A stretch of DNA of 64,000 nt from an uncultured Bacteroidota bacterium (GTDB lineage: Bacteria > Bacteroidota > Bacteroidia > Bacteroidales > F082). Positions within the stretch are counted from its first letter, which is position 1; every line of letters starts with the position of its first letter. Both the position numbers and the translations under genes were made by a program. Shown here in pieces: positions 28,507 through 37,953 of this stretch. The DNA lies in contig CAJBPB010000291.1 of the NCBI GenBank assembly GCA_903957365.1, positions 1 to 64,000 on the forward strand, written 5' to 3'. The notes under the pieces are model-generated. The model was not told where the DNA came from. It was given only the letters and a program-made list of their open reading frames with translations, and made no database searches.

Positions 28507-29514
28507 ATGAATATCATCGTCCCAATGGCAGGCCTCGGAAAACGCCTTCGCCCCCATACACTTACAACACCAAAACCTCTGTTGCCCATTGCCGGAAAAC
28601 CCATTGTGCAGCGACTCATCGAAGACATTGCCAAGGTTATTGACGAAAAAATTGATGAGATTGCTTTTGTGATAGGTGAGTTTGGAAAGGATGTTGAAGA
28701 TCAGCTGATTGCTATTGCTGAATCGGTTGGCGCAACAGGTAAAATATATTATCAGCTGGAAGCCCTGGGTACTGCCCATGCAATTTTGTGTGCCGAGCCC
28801 GCTTTACATGGAAAAGTTGTTGTGGCTTATGCTGATACATTGTTTCGTGCTGATTTCAAATTGTCGGACGACAAAGAAGGAATTATCTGGGTGAGTAAAG
28901 TCGAAAATCCTGAGCAGTTTGGCGTTGTGAAACTGAATGAGGACGGAAGTATTGAAGGATTTTATGAAAAACCAAAGGATTTTGTTTCTGATGAAGCAAT
29001 CATTGGAATCTATTATTTCCGTGATGGCGAATATCTTCGCGCAGAACTGCAATATCTTCTCGATAAAAAAATTACAACTGGTGGTGAATATGGCATCACT
29101 GATGGACTGCAGAATATGATGCAGAAAGGAACAAAATTCCATACAGAAACAGTTACAGAATGGCTCGATTGTGGGAATAAAGATGCTGTACTCGATACCA
29201 ACCGGCGAATGCTTGAGATATTGGGTGAAGAAGAAAGCATGATCTCATTGGAGGCTGAAGTGGATGATGCCCTGATTATTGAACCCTGTTTTATTGCTCC
29301 TGGTGCTGTGGTAATGAATTCGGTTATTGGCCCATTTGTTTCAATAGGCTCAAAAACTGTAATTTATAACTCTATTATCAGGAATACTGTCGTGCAGGAA
29401 AACAGTAAAATTGAAAATAAATTGATTGAAAACAGCCTGATTGGTAATTTTACCAGCATCGATGGCAGTTTTGATGAGTTGAGTCTGGGTGATTACAGCC
29501 AAATTACTTTGTAA
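28507..29514 (+). CDS. Sugar-phosphate nucleotidyltransferase
   Basis: A 335-residue enzyme. The N-terminal nucleotidyltransferase domain opens with IVPMAGLGKRLRPHTLTTPKPLLPI, the signature for NTP binding and catalysis, and a Mg-binding VAYADTLF is near residue 105. The C-terminal ~90 residues (AEVDDALIIEPCFIAPGAVVMNSVIGPFVSIG...) form a short left-handed beta-helix of hexapeptide repeats. It activates a sugar 1-phosphate (glucose-, mannose- or GlcNAc-type) to an NDP-sugar; which one cannot be told. Likely operonic with the TPR lipoprotein 15 bases downstream. Confidence 0.88.
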   Translation: MNIIVPMAGLGKRLRPHTLTTPKPLLPIAGKPIVQRLIEDIAKVIDEKIDEIAFVIGEFGKDVEDQLIAIAESVGATGKIYYQLEALGTAHAILCAEPALHGKVVVAYADTLFRADFKLSDDKEGIIWVSKVENPEQFGVVKLNEDGSIEGFYEKPKDFVSDEAIIGIYYFRDGEYLRAELQYLLDKKITTGGEYGITDGLQNMMQKGTKFHTETVTEWLDCGNKDAVLDTNRRMLEILGEEESMISLEAEVDDALIIEPCFIAPGAVVMNSVIGPFVSIGSKTVIYNSIIRNTVVQENSKIENKLIENSLIGNFTSIDGSFDELSLGDYSQITL

Positions 29515-29529
29515 GGAAATCAAATCATA

Positions 29530-31275
29530 ATGAAAAATCAACACAGGTTTATAGCTATTTTCCTCTTACTAATTGCAATTGCATTCGGTTGCCAAAGTGC
29601 AAAAAAAACGGTTTCTAATACAAAAGTTCAGGAGACTTCAGGCTCTGTGATATCACCCGAACGAATGAATGCGCAGTTTTACGCATTGGGTTTAAAAGAA
29701 CGAATGGCAGGCAATAATGCAAAAGCCATTGTTTATTTTCAACAGGCATTAGAGTCAAAAACGGATGACCATGCGAGTATGTATGAACTGAGTGAACTTT
29801 TTGCCCGCGAAAATCGTATCGACGAAGCCCTTGTCATGATGAAAAACGCTATTTCCCTGGCGCCGGATAATACCTGGTACAAAATACGTATTGCACAGAT
29901 TTACAAGTTTATGGGTGATTATGAAGCCTATTCCGATGTGTATCGTCAGTTGCTTATTCAGCATCCTGACAACACTGAATATTATGGAGAATTGTCTTCC
30001 GCATTAATGCTTCTCGAAAAATATGATGAAGCCATCGGAGTTTTTAATCAGATTGAAACCCAAATTGGGGTGAATGAAGCCTTGAGTTTGCAAAAACAAC
30101 AGATATACAATACGCTTGGTAAACCTGAAAAAGCTACCGCTGAGATCGAGAAATTAGCCGCAGCCTATCCGTTTGAACCTCGCTATCAGGCAATATTGGC
30201 TGAGATTTATATGAATCGGGGTCAAAAACTAAAAGCGCTTGAAGCGTATAATAAAATAAATGAACTCGATCCCAACGACCCTTATATACACATTTCATTA
30301 TCAGAGTATTACCGGCAGGAAGGCGATATCGAAAAAGCATATGAAGAGTTGCTTATCGCTCTGGCAAATCCTGAACTGGATATTGACATGAAGGTTCAGG
30401 TGCTTGTTTTTTGGTTCGAAGGTGCCGAAGTAAATCCTGATCTCAAAGAAAAAGCCATTGGTATTGCTGAGGTTTTGATCCAGACGCATCCCGACAGCCC
30501 CAAAGGTTATCAGATACTTGGAGATGTGCTGATGGACAACAAAGATTTTGAGAGCGCCAACGCTAATTATCTGCAGGCGATCGAGATTGACAGCAGTAAT
30601 TATGTTTTATGGGAGAATTTATTGTTTACAGATATTAACCTGCAGGATTTTGTTTCGCTGGAAGACCACAGCAGGCGTTGCCTGAATTTATTTCCAGTAC
30701 AGCCATTGCCTTACCTGTTCAATGGTATTGGATGTTATCAGAATGAGAAATACCCTGAAGCGCTCAAATCTCTTGAGGATGGCCGCAAATTTGTTGTGAA
30801 TAACGATAATCTTTTAGGTGAATTCTATAATTATACCGGCGAAGTACAGCAAAAACTAGGCAATTTCACAGCATCTTCTTTGGCTTATGACAAGGCACTT
30901 ATTATCAATCCCAAGAACTCGGTGGTATTGAATAATTATGCCTATTATCTGTCGTTACGTGGCGAACAGTTGGAAAAAGCGCTCGAAATGGCTCAAAAAG
31001 CTACTGAACTTGACCCGGCAAATAATTCAAATATTGATACCTATGCCTGGGTCTATTATAAATTGGGACGTTATGAAGATGCCTTACGCTGGTTAGAAAA
31101 AGCGATCAACGGCACCGAAAATCCAAGCGGAACAATTTTCGAACATTACGGTGATATTCTCTATAAACTGAACCGAAAGGAAGAAGCTCTTTCATGGTGG
31201 CAAAAAGCAAAAGATGCCGGTGAAGCTTCCAAACTGATCGACAAGAAAATTTCTGATAAAATGCTATATGAGTAA
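29530..31275 (+). CDS. TPR-repeat lipoprotein
   Basis: A 581-residue lipoprotein. The signal ends in a lipobox, IAIAFGC, with the lipidated Cys at about residue 21. The remainder is about 12 tetratricopeptide repeats (e.g. AKAIVYFQQALESKTDDHA, KALEAYNKINELDPNDP, ASSLAYDKALIINPKNS), which form protein-protein scaffolds. It leads a run with the DUF4292 lipoprotein and the EnvC-like protein, all envelope-directed. This order is one I associate with Bacteroidota genomes. The partner is unknown. Confidence 0.85.
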   Translation: MKNQHRFIAIFLLLIAIAFGCQSAKKTVSNTKVQETSGSVISPERMNAQFYALGLKERMAGNNAKAIVYFQQALESKTDDHASMYELSELFARENRIDEALVMMKNAISLAPDNTWYKIRIAQIYKFMGDYEAYSDVYRQLLIQHPDNTEYYGELSSALMLLEKYDEAIGVFNQIETQIGVNEALSLQKQQIYNTLGKPEKATAEIEKLAAAYPFEPRYQAILAEIYMNRGQKLKALEAYNKINELDPNDPYIHISLSEYYRQEGDIEKAYEELLIALANPELDIDMKVQVLVFWFEGAEVNPDLKEKAIGIAEVLIQTHPDSPKGYQILGDVLMDNKDFESANANYLQAIEIDSSNYVLWENLLFTDINLQDFVSLEDHSRRCLNLFPVQPLPYLFNGIGCYQNEKYPEALKSLEDGRKFVVNNDNLLGEFYNYTGEVQQKLGNFTASSLAYDKALIINPKNSVVLNNYAYYLSLRGEQLEKALEMAQKATELDPANNSNIDTYAWVYYKLGRYEDALRWLEKAINGTENPSGTIFEHYGDILYKLNRKEEALSWWQKAKDAGEASKLIDKKISDKMLYE

Positions 31276-31365
31276 GTTATTCGTTAAAATTCAATCAATA
31301 CGGAACTTTAACTTATCCCAATTATCATAAGATCTGGTTTTTATAAAAAAAGAAACAATAAAAAA

Positions 31366-32298
31366 ATGGCAGAATCAGACAAAGAAAACCGACTGAGAAA
31401 TCTTTCAATTCGAAAAACACTTCATAGGCAAGCCATTTGCATTGCCAATGTAGTAAGCATTTCTTTCGCGGATTTTCGCATTGGCAGATTCATATTTATC
31501 ACTGGTATTCTGCTGCTGACCACACTCTTTTCACAAAGTTGTACGACAAAACGTAGCGTGATCCGGCAACCTTTGCGGGAAGAAGGAGAGACATATCTGC
31601 TTGAAAGACTGAATGAAAGTGAAGTGAAGTTTGACTGGCTGAATGCGCGTTGTAATATCGTTGTCGTTGATGCGAAAAAAAGTAAAACGGAGTTTAGCGG
31701 TCAGATACGAATCCAGTACGATAGCGCAATATGGATCTCTTTGTCACCTGCTCTGGGTATCGAAGTGGCCCGCCTGATGATAACCACCGACTCGATCAAG
31801 TTTATAAACCGACTGAATAAATCCTATTTTGTTGGCGATTACGATTTTATCAGTGAAATATTTCAAACGACAATCGATTTTGATATTCTTCAGTCACTTA
31901 TCGTGGGTAATGACCTGCATAGTTATGAAAACAGTTCATTCAGGGCTTCGATTGATGCACTTGAATACAAACTTCAAAGCACACATCGTTTGAAAAAAAG
32001 AAAGTTTCTGAAGAAAGACGATACACCGAATATTCTCGTGCAAAGTATCTGGTTGAATCCCGATAGCTATAAAATTACAAGGGTAAACATGAAGGAATTT
32101 GGTGAAGAAAACAAGCGGCTTCAAACCGAATATAGTAGTTTCAAACCAATTGAAAGTCAGTTGTTTCCAACAGTTTTGAAAATTGACCTTCAATCTGAAA
32201 AAAGACTTGCAATTCAAATTGATTTTGCAAAAATTGAGGTGGGAGCCATACAGGCTTTCCCCTTTAAAATACCAGGTAATTACGTAAAAATGAAGTAA
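31366..32298 (+). CDS. DUF4292 family lipoprotein
   Basis: A 310-residue protein. A hydrophobic segment FIFITGILLLTTLFSQSC ends in a likely lipidated Cys. It is preceded by an unusually long basic N-terminus of about 40 residues, so the true start may be internal with a non-ATG codon. The mature part carries the DUF4292 pattern (LNARCNIVV, FSGQIRIQYDSAIWISLSPALGIEVARLMIT, then DYDFISEIF), a LolA/LppX-like half barrel proposed to bind lipid. It lies between the TPR lipoprotein and the EnvC-like gene, nine bases upstream of the latter. Confidence 0.8.
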   Translation: MAESDKENRLRNLSIRKTLHRQAICIANVVSISFADFRIGRFIFITGILLLTTLFSQSCTTKRSVIRQPLREEGETYLLERLNESEVKFDWLNARCNIVVVDAKKSKTEFSGQIRIQYDSAIWISLSPALGIEVARLMITTDSIKFINRLNKSYFVGDYDFISEIFQTTIDFDILQSLIVGNDLHSYENSSFRASIDALEYKLQSTHRLKKRKFLKKDDTPNILVQSIWLNPDSYKITRVNMKEFGEENKRLQTEYSSFKPIESQLFPTVLKIDLQSEKRLAIQIDFAKIEVGAIQAFPFKIPGNYVKMK

Positions 32299-32307
32299 TT
32301 TTAACTG

Positions 32308-33531
32308 ATGAATAATACGTTGCGTCATCTGTTTGTTTTGCTGGTTCTACTGTTTACCCATTGGCAACTGTTTGCCCAGGATAAAAAGAAAGAACTGGAA
32401 GATGATATCCGGCGTATCGAAGAAGAAATTACTTTTACAAATCAACTTCTCGACGAAACAAACAAGAATAAGGAGCTTACAATGAATGAGTTGCAAATTT
32501 TGCAATCTCAAATAACCAAACGTGAGAATCTTATTGCAACCATTCAGAAACAATTGATCCGCATCGACAATGAACTTGTTAAAAGCGAAAAAGAGATTGA
32601 TAAAGTTACCAAAGAACTTACTTTACTTCGCGAAGAATATGCTAGGATGATCCTTTTTGCTTACCGTAACCGCGGTAATTACAATACACTGATGTTCCTT
32701 TTTGCTTCCGAGGATTTTAACCAGGCTTATCACCGGCTGAAATATCTGCAACAATATGCAGTATATCGCCAGACACAGATCAAACGTATTGAGCAGGCAC
32801 AGCAACTGCTTCTCGAAACGGTTAATCGGCTGGAAACTGAAAAAGCACAAAAAATTTCCTTGTTCGATTCCGAAAAACGTGAACAGATTTCATTGAGTAC
32901 TGAACGGTTGCAAAAAGACAAATCTGTGCAGCAGCTTTCCAGAAAAGAGAGCCAGCTGCGACAGACAATTCGTCAGAAAGAGCGCGAAGCACAGCAGTTA
33001 CAGCGCGCGATTGAAGATATTATCGCCGAAGAAATGCGAAGAGCGAACGAGCGCGAAGGAATCAAAAATCCAGGACCGGATAAATTGATGGAACTCACGC
33101 CTGAAGAGCTTGCGTTGTCAAATTCTTTTACCCTGAACAAGGGAAAATTGCCCTGGCCAACCGAACGTGGTGTAATTTCGGCTCAGTTTGGCGAACATCC
33201 GCACCCTGTTTTGAAAAAAGTGAAGACAAAAAATAACGGAATCGATATCGCGACTTCTAAAATGAGCGATGCCCGTTGTATTTATGAGGGAATTGTAGTA
33301 AGTGTAAACCGCATTACAGCAACCAACAATGCGGTAATCGTCAGGCACGGTAACTATTTTTCAGTGTATTCTAACCTTGAAGAAGTGTATGTGAAAAGAG
33401 GTGATAAACTAAAAATCAAAGAGTTAATAGGAAGAATACATACAGACAAGAGTGAGTCTAAAACAGAATTGCATTTCGAACTTTGGCAGGGAAGACAAAT
33501 CGTAAATCCTGAATTCTGGCTGGCAAGGTAA
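32308..33531 (+). CDS. EnvC-like murein hydrolase activator (degenerate M23 domain)
   Basis: A 407-residue secreted protein. The signal peptide (LFVLLVLLFTHWQLFAQ) is followed by a long coiled coil (about 25-255) and a C-terminal LytM/M23 domain. The domain keeps the fold signature (NNGIDIATS, GNYFSVYSNLEEVYVKRGD, ELHFELWQG), but the first zinc His is Asn (in NNGIDIA) and the His of the YSHL block is also Asn. This matches EnvC-type proteins, which have lost peptidase activity and instead activate peptidoglycan amidases during division. The role is inferred from the family. Confidence 0.87.
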   Translation: MNNTLRHLFVLLVLLFTHWQLFAQDKKKELEDDIRRIEEEITFTNQLLDETNKNKELTMNELQILQSQITKRENLIATIQKQLIRIDNELVKSEKEIDKVTKELTLLREEYARMILFAYRNRGNYNTLMFLFASEDFNQAYHRLKYLQQYAVYRQTQIKRIEQAQQLLLETVNRLETEKAQKISLFDSEKREQISLSTERLQKDKSVQQLSRKESQLRQTIRQKEREAQQLQRAIEDIIAEEMRRANEREGIKNPGPDKLMELTPEELALSNSFTLNKGKLPWPTERGVISAQFGEHPHPVLKKVKTKNNGIDIATSKMSDARCIYEGIVVSVNRITATNNAVIVRHGNYFSVYSNLEEVYVKRGDKLKIKELIGRIHTDKSESKTELHFELWQGRQIVNPEFWLAR

Positions 33532-33574
33532 AAAGGAAGACAGATTATTTTTACCAGTAAACCAAGCCCAAATT

Positions 33575-35866
33575 TTACTGTTTCAATATTTTACCAGATG
33601 AAATAACTTTCCCGTGCCTGATGACAGAATAGAAGTAAGTGCCATTTGCACAGGAATTTCCTTCCTGATTATTACCAGACCAGGAAATATTGAATTGATG
33701 TTCAACCGGATGCACTGCCTGGCTGAAAACAAGTTGTCCCAGTTTGTTTCTGATCTCAAATAAAAAGGGATCAAAACCTGCCTGTCTAATTTGAAATTGT
33801 GTATATTCAGTAAATGGATTGGGTGTGCAATGTATCTGTATTCCAGCTTTATGCGATTCCTGAATGGCGCTTGGATCATACACCTGCATCGAGACAATCA
33901 CATTTTTATTTTCCCCTTCTGTCGCATCAATGCTGATTTCAGCGGCATAATTTCCAACGGCCAGCCCACCCGTGTTAAACTTAAGGTTGATGATACTGCT
34001 TTCATTTGCCGCGATGGTCACCGTGTCCGGATTTATCATTAGCCAATCATTTGCACTATCGGTTGTAAGACGAATGAAGTTGGAAACCGGTGCTGGGTTG
34101 GAAATTTGTAAGGAAGTATCTGTCAATGTATTAACAATTAATATCATAGAAATGCTATCCGTATTTAAAACAATTTCCGGTTGATAAACTTGGAGGTTAA
34201 CAGTGACAGCTTTAAAAAATATTTCGTTTGCGAAAAGTTGAATGTTTGTATGATAAAATCCTTCAGTGAGTCCATCAGCATTGACAGTGACTTCAAATAA
34301 ACTGGAATCGGATGCGGCAATGACAATTGAATCAGTATTTAAAGAAATCCATGTTGGCTGTTCAGGAATAATCAACTCCATCAAAATCGTATCATTTCCA
34401 ATATTTTTCACTGAAAATATTTCATTTGTATCAGAATCTGCCTGAAGCACAAAATTTAAAGTGTCTATGGTCAATTCCAGGTCGATGGGTTGTTGCAGAA
34501 GCATCAGCGAATTGTAGAGATTCAGTCTGCCACCACTGACTGTAATGCCTTCAAGATCAGTGAGAGGATCAGTTCCATTAAGAAGGAATTGTTTTATTTC
34601 AAGTATTTTAGCTGCAGGGTTAATTTGATATGCCAACATAAAAGTTGAGTCAGCTGCAGCAAATAGCATTGCAATGGCACCTGCAACGTGGGGGCAAGCC
34701 ATGCTTGTTCCTGTTTTAACTCCGTATGTATTGTTTAAGGTGGTTGAGTAAATCTGTGTACCCGGTGCTCCCAGATCAATAGAGTTAGCCCCGTAACCTG
34801 CGCTGCTGAATTTTTTGTCCTGATTTGTGGTATTTGTAACGGTAATTAACCAGGGTGTCTCAAAAGCGGTTGGAATATCACCAGCCTCATCCACATTTAC
34901 ATTTGCATTGGCCGTGGCTCCGGCATTTAATATTCCCAAAGCGCCCAAACTGTCATACATCGATTCCCAGACGGGATATTCATCCGGTTGTCCGTTGTTG
35001 ATGCCAAATGAAGAGTTGGTTGCGACAATAAACGCACCTTTCTGTCCATTCGTTTCGTCATAAAGCGCGCGCATCTCGTATGCATAGGAATATGCCCTAA
35101 TCACAATAGATTCGAGCGTTGAAGAGCCTGCGATGGGTAACACTTTTACATTCCAGTTGACACCGGTTACACCTGTTTCGTTGTTTCCACGCGCACCAAT
35201 GGTTCCCGAAACATGGGCGCCATGCGCGTGTTCTGGTATCGTTCCTGAGTTATTATAGGCGTTCCAGCCATCATAATCATCGGTATATCCATTTTCGTCA
35301 TCATCGATGCCATTGCCACGGATTTCATTTCTGTTTTTGAAGTGATTCAGGTCATTATGCCCAAGCGAACTTCCGCCATCAATCACGGCAACAACAATGG
35401 TGTCTCCTAAAATCGTAACACCGCCTGTTGTGATATCCCATGCCCTTAACGCATCAATGTCTGCACCCGCAACCGCGCCATTTTCACCGGTATTGTGCAT
35501 ATCCCACTGCTGATTAAAATCGGGATCATTGGGTTGATATTCAATATTTTCACGTAGTTCAACATAGTGATTGTATTGTGCCCTGTGCACTTGAGGTGCT
35601 GCCCTCAGGGACGATAATAAACTTTTTGCATTGGTTTTTACCGGATTAAAATTTACGAGAAAAATATTCAGTCTTTTTGAAAGAACTTCTTTTATTTGAA
35701 ATTCAAATGGAGAGAATGATTTTTCAAGTTGTTGAATATCATTTGATTGATGGAGCTGTATGATCATTTCGCCAGAAATTACCTCACCAGATTGCTGGGC
35801 ATTCAGATGAATGACAGGTAGTATGGCTATAATGCAGGAGATTATAATAATAAGTTTTTTATTCAT
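33575..35866 (-). CDS. Secreted subtilisin-like (S8) protease with T9SS domain
   Basis: Start set at the ATG giving MNKKLIIIISCIIAILPVIHLNA, a clear signal peptide; the longer frame adds 48 unrelated residues. The catalytic triad is visible: Asp163 in VVAVIDGGSS, His215 in HGAHVSGT and Ser in GVKTGTSMACPHVAG. After the protease come two Ig-like repeats (LDLTIDTL.. and QVYQPEIVLNTDS..). A C-terminal sorting domain follows (CTPNPFTEYTQFQI ... GTYFYSVIRHGKVISSGKILK). It should be delivered to the surface by T9SS and degrade proteins. It is divergent from the LuxR-type regulator gene. Confidence 0.92.
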   Translation of the reverse strand: MNKKLIIIISCIIAILPVIHLNAQQSGEVISGEMIIQLHQSNDIQQLEKSFSPFEFQIKEVLSKRLNIFLVNFNPVKTNAKSLLSSLRAAPQVHRAQYNHYVELRENIEYQPNDPDFNQQWDMHNTGENGAVAGADIDALRAWDITTGGVTILGDTIVVAVIDGGSSLGHNDLNHFKNRNEIRGNGIDDDENGYTDDYDGWNAYNNSGTIPEHAHGAHVSGTIGARGNNETGVTGVNWNVKVLPIAGSSTLESIVIRAYSYAYEMRALYDETNGQKGAFIVATNSSFGINNGQPDEYPVWESMYDSLGALGILNAGATANANVNVDEAGDIPTAFETPWLITVTNTTNQDKKFSSAGYGANSIDLGAPGTQIYSTTLNNTYGVKTGTSMACPHVAGAIAMLFAAADSTFMLAYQINPAAKILEIKQFLLNGTDPLTDLEGITVSGGRLNLYNSLMLLQQPIDLELTIDTLNFVLQADSDTNEIFSVKNIGNDTILMELIIPEQPTWISLNTDSIVIAASDSSLFEVTVNADGLTEGFYHTNIQLFANEIFFKAVTVNLQVYQPEIVLNTDSISMILIVNTLTDTSLQISNPAPVSNFIRLTTDSANDWLMINPDTVTIAANESSIINLKFNTGGLAVGNYAAEISIDATEGENKNVIVSMQVYDPSAIQESHKAGIQIHCTPNPFTEYTQFQIRQAGFDPFLFEIRNKLGQLVFSQAVHPVEHQFNISWSGNNQEGNSCANGTYFYSVIRHGKVISSGKILKQ

Positions 35867-35961
35867 TGTCTTTTGTCTGAATTGAGATGACCAAAATAAT
35901 GGAATATTTCGCAAGAATGCAAAGATGGTAAAAAATGAGTACATTTTCCTTTTGGTTTCCT

Positions 35962-35982
35962 CTTCCAACTTGCAACTTCTCA
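35962..35982. repeat. Heptamer repeat near the regulator gene
   Basis: CTTCCAA, CTTGCAA and CTTCTCA follow each other without a gap. They resemble the arrays at 44110-44130 (complement) and 46779-46806. Confidence 0.55.
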
Positions 35983-36016
35983 CAAAAAACAATCTTCTCC
36001 CAACAAACAAAATACG

Positions 36017-36024
36017 TACCTTTG
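36017..36024 (+). promoter_or_regulatory. -7 element of the LuxR-type regulator gene
   Basis: TACCTTTG matches TAnnTTTG and ends 24 nt before the ATG at 36049. This also supports the internal start. Confidence 0.5.
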
Positions 36025-36048
36025 CTGTTAATCAATAAACACAAACAG

Positions 36049-36693
36049 ATGAATCCGGTAATTCGTGTGATCATTGTGGATGACCATGAGATATTTCGTG
36101 TAGGATTACGATTGATTATCAATAAATTAGGTTATGCAAAAGTGGTGGGTGAAGCCGCTGACGGGGCCGAATTTCTTGAATTACTCGAACAGGAAGAAAC
36201 GGATCTCGTTTTGATGGATATTCAAATGCCTGTCATGAACGGCGCCGAAGCCACCCGAATAGCACTCGAAAAATTCCCTAATCTGAAAATTATTGCCCTT
36301 TCTGTTTATACCGACGACGAACATATCCGCATGATGATGGAAGCAGGCGTGAAAGGTTTTTTAATTAAAAATATTCGTAAAGAAGTATTGGACAGGGCAT
36401 TACAGGCTGTTTATATTGGTAAAACGTATTATAGCGAAGAGCTTTGGGATTATTTCACAAAGGCGGTAGTGCGTGAAACAAAGCATGAAGATCAGATTTA
36501 TTTCACGCCACGCGAACTTGATGTACTCCGGTTACTGGCCGAGGGCCTGAATAGCAAACAAATTGGTAATCGTTTGTTTGTGAGTGAACGCACGGTCGTT
36601 GGTCACAAATCAAACCTCATGGCCAAAACCGGATGTAAAAATACCGTAGGTCTGCTTACCTATGCATTGCATAACAAGCTTATAATAATTTAG
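36049..36693 (+). CDS. NarL/FixJ-type response regulator (REC-LuxR HTH)
   Basis: A ~214-residue regulator. The receiver has VIIVDDHEIFRVG (acidic pair), the phosphoacceptor in LVLMDIQMP and the Lys in GFLIKN. The C-terminal LuxR helix-turn-helix reads FTPRELDVLRLLAEGLNSKQIGNRLFVSERTVVGHKSNLMAKTG. The internal ATG is chosen because the upstream extension (38 aa) has no homology and contains the heptamer repeat and the promoter. It lies at the head of the hydrogenase locus and could be its transcriptional activator, with one of the two kinases downstream as partner. Confidence 0.9.
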   Translation: MNPVIRVIIVDDHEIFRVGLRLIINKLGYAKVVGEAADGAEFLELLEQEETDLVLMDIQMPVMNGAEATRIALEKFPNLKIIALSVYTDDEHIRMMMEAGVKGFLIKNIRKEVLDRALQAVYIGKTYYSEELWDYFTKAVVRETKHEDQIYFTPRELDVLRLLAEGLNSKQIGNRLFVSERTVVGHKSNLMAKTGCKNTVGLLTYALHNKLIII

Positions 36694-36821
36694 TTAAAAT
36701 ATTTATTTCCTTTGTTTACGCTTTATTTGCGTAATATTACTGTATCAACCTTCCTGATAGTCATGGTTTATTCATTGTGAAAACAGTAACAATGAACCTA
36801 ACATCATTCAAATATCCTAAG

Positions 36822-36829
36822 TACTTTTG
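36822..36829 (+). promoter_or_regulatory. -7 element upstream of the stand-alone receiver gene
   Basis: TACTTTTG matches TAnnTTTG and lies 52 nt before the ATG at 36882. No convincing -33 box was seen. It could start the hydrogenase operon. Confidence 0.45.
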
Positions 36830-36881
36830 CTCATTGATTGTTAATAAAATCACAAGAGTATAAATCTAAAAATTTCGGGCA

Positions 36882-37397
36882 ATGAAAAAAGGTAAAATTT
36901 TGGTGGTGGACGATGACATGGACGTGATCACCTTGTTAGAGCAAATTCTCACATTCGAAGGCTATGAAGTTCTTTCTGCTTTCAATAAAAAAGAAGGTTT
37001 AAAACTGGCCCTCAGTAACAAACCTGATCTTGCCATCCTCGACGTGATGATGACAACACAGTATGAAGGTTTCGAGATGGCGCGCGAATTCATCGACAAT
37101 CCTGAATTAAAAGGCATTCCTACCCTTATGGAAACCTCCATCGAAGTGCTTATGACAACCAAACCAAGTGTGCAGGCCATGGCCCGTGAGTTTCGTAACG
37201 ATCCCAACTACAAAGAATTACAGGTGATCCTGATCCGTGATATCGTTACCGGAAACTCAGGCATCGACTACCGAGCTGAAGACGGACGTTCAGTATGGGT
37301 ACCTGTTGATGGTTTTGTGCGTAAACCCGTTGACCGGGCTCGTATCATCGCTGAAGTTGACCGCATTCTGGCTAAGAAAGCTCCTTCTGTTTCCTGA
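36882..37397 (+). CDS. Stand-alone receiver protein with an insertion
   Basis: A 171-residue single-domain response regulator. ILVVDDDMDV and LAILDVMM supply the acidic pocket and phosphoacceptor, and VDGFVRKPV the conserved Lys. Between them lies an extra ~45-residue segment (roughly 88-135, including MAREFRNDPNYKELQVILIRD and GIDYRAEDGRSVW) not found in ordinary ~120-residue receivers. There is no output domain. It precedes hydC by 90 bases and is probably co-regulated with the hydrogenase. It may relay phosphate from the H-domain kinase. Confidence 0.8.
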   Translation: MKKGKILVVDDDMDVITLLEQILTFEGYEVLSAFNKKEGLKLALSNKPDLAILDVMMTTQYEGFEMAREFIDNPELKGIPTLMETSIEVLMTTKPSVQAMAREFRNDPNYKELQVILIRDIVTGNSGIDYRAEDGRSVWVPVDGFVRKPVDRARIIAEVDRILAKKAPSVS

Positions 37398-37431
37398 TTA
37401 ATTAACAGGGACTTAGTCAAATTTCCAAACT

Positions 37432-37445
37432 GATTTTCGAAAATC
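37432..37445. promoter_or_regulatory. Palindrome upstream of hydC, possible operator
   Basis: GATTTTCGAAAATC is a perfect 14-bp palindrome 41 nt before the hydC ATG. AAACTG and CAGTTT flank it as an outer inverted pair. It could be a regulator-binding site or a hairpin in the leader. Confidence 0.35.
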
Positions 37446-37486
37446 CATTGGCAGTTTCAATCAGTCAACAATTAAATTAATTTACT

Positions 37487-37951
37487 ATGAAAAGTAAAGT
37501 TGAAGAAATATTACAACAATATCCAAATGCAGGCCGCGACAGTTTGATCCCGATACTGCAATCTGTTCAGGAATCGCTTGGATTTCTTTCGGAAGAATCT
37601 GTAGTGCAGGTGAGCAAATTTTTAAAAATGCCGGCAAGTAAAATCTTTGGTGTAGCCACATTTTACAACCAGTTCCGTTTTACACAACCTGGCAAATACC
37701 ATGTTATGGTTTGTCGTGGAACGGCTTGTCACGTATTGGGTTCAGCCACTGTACTCGAAGAAATAGAAAAATACCTCAAGGTGAAGCCCGGAATGACCAC
37801 CAAAGACAAAATATTCAGTCTGGAGGTGGTCGCTTGTATTGGCGCCTGTGGATTGGCTCCTGTGATAAGTATCAATGGTGAATTTCATGCGAAAGTTACC
37901 ACCGAATCCATTCAATCAATTTTTGAAACCTACAGAAACAGGGAGGTATAA
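37487..37951 (+). CDS. hydC: Hydrogenase subunit HydC (NuoE-like, [2Fe-2S])
   Basis: A 154-residue thioredoxin-fold protein homologous to complex I NuoE. The [2Fe-2S] ligands are in CRGTACHV and VVACIGACGLAP. In electron-bifurcating hydrogenases this subunit forms the NADH-module core with HydB. Typical N-terminal helices (LIPILQSVQESLGFLSEE) and SKIFGVATFYNQF confirm the family. It is followed two bases later by hydB; the end of hydC also provides a strong Shine-Dalgarno-like GGGAGGT, unusual for this phylum. Confidence 0.95.
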   Translation: MKSKVEEILQQYPNAGRDSLIPILQSVQESLGFLSEESVVQVSKFLKMPASKIFGVATFYNQFRFTQPGKYHVMVCRGTACHVLGSATVLEEIEKYLKVKPGMTTKDKIFSLEVVACIGACGLAPVISINGEFHAKVTTESIQSIFETYRNREV

Positions 37952-37953
37952 CC

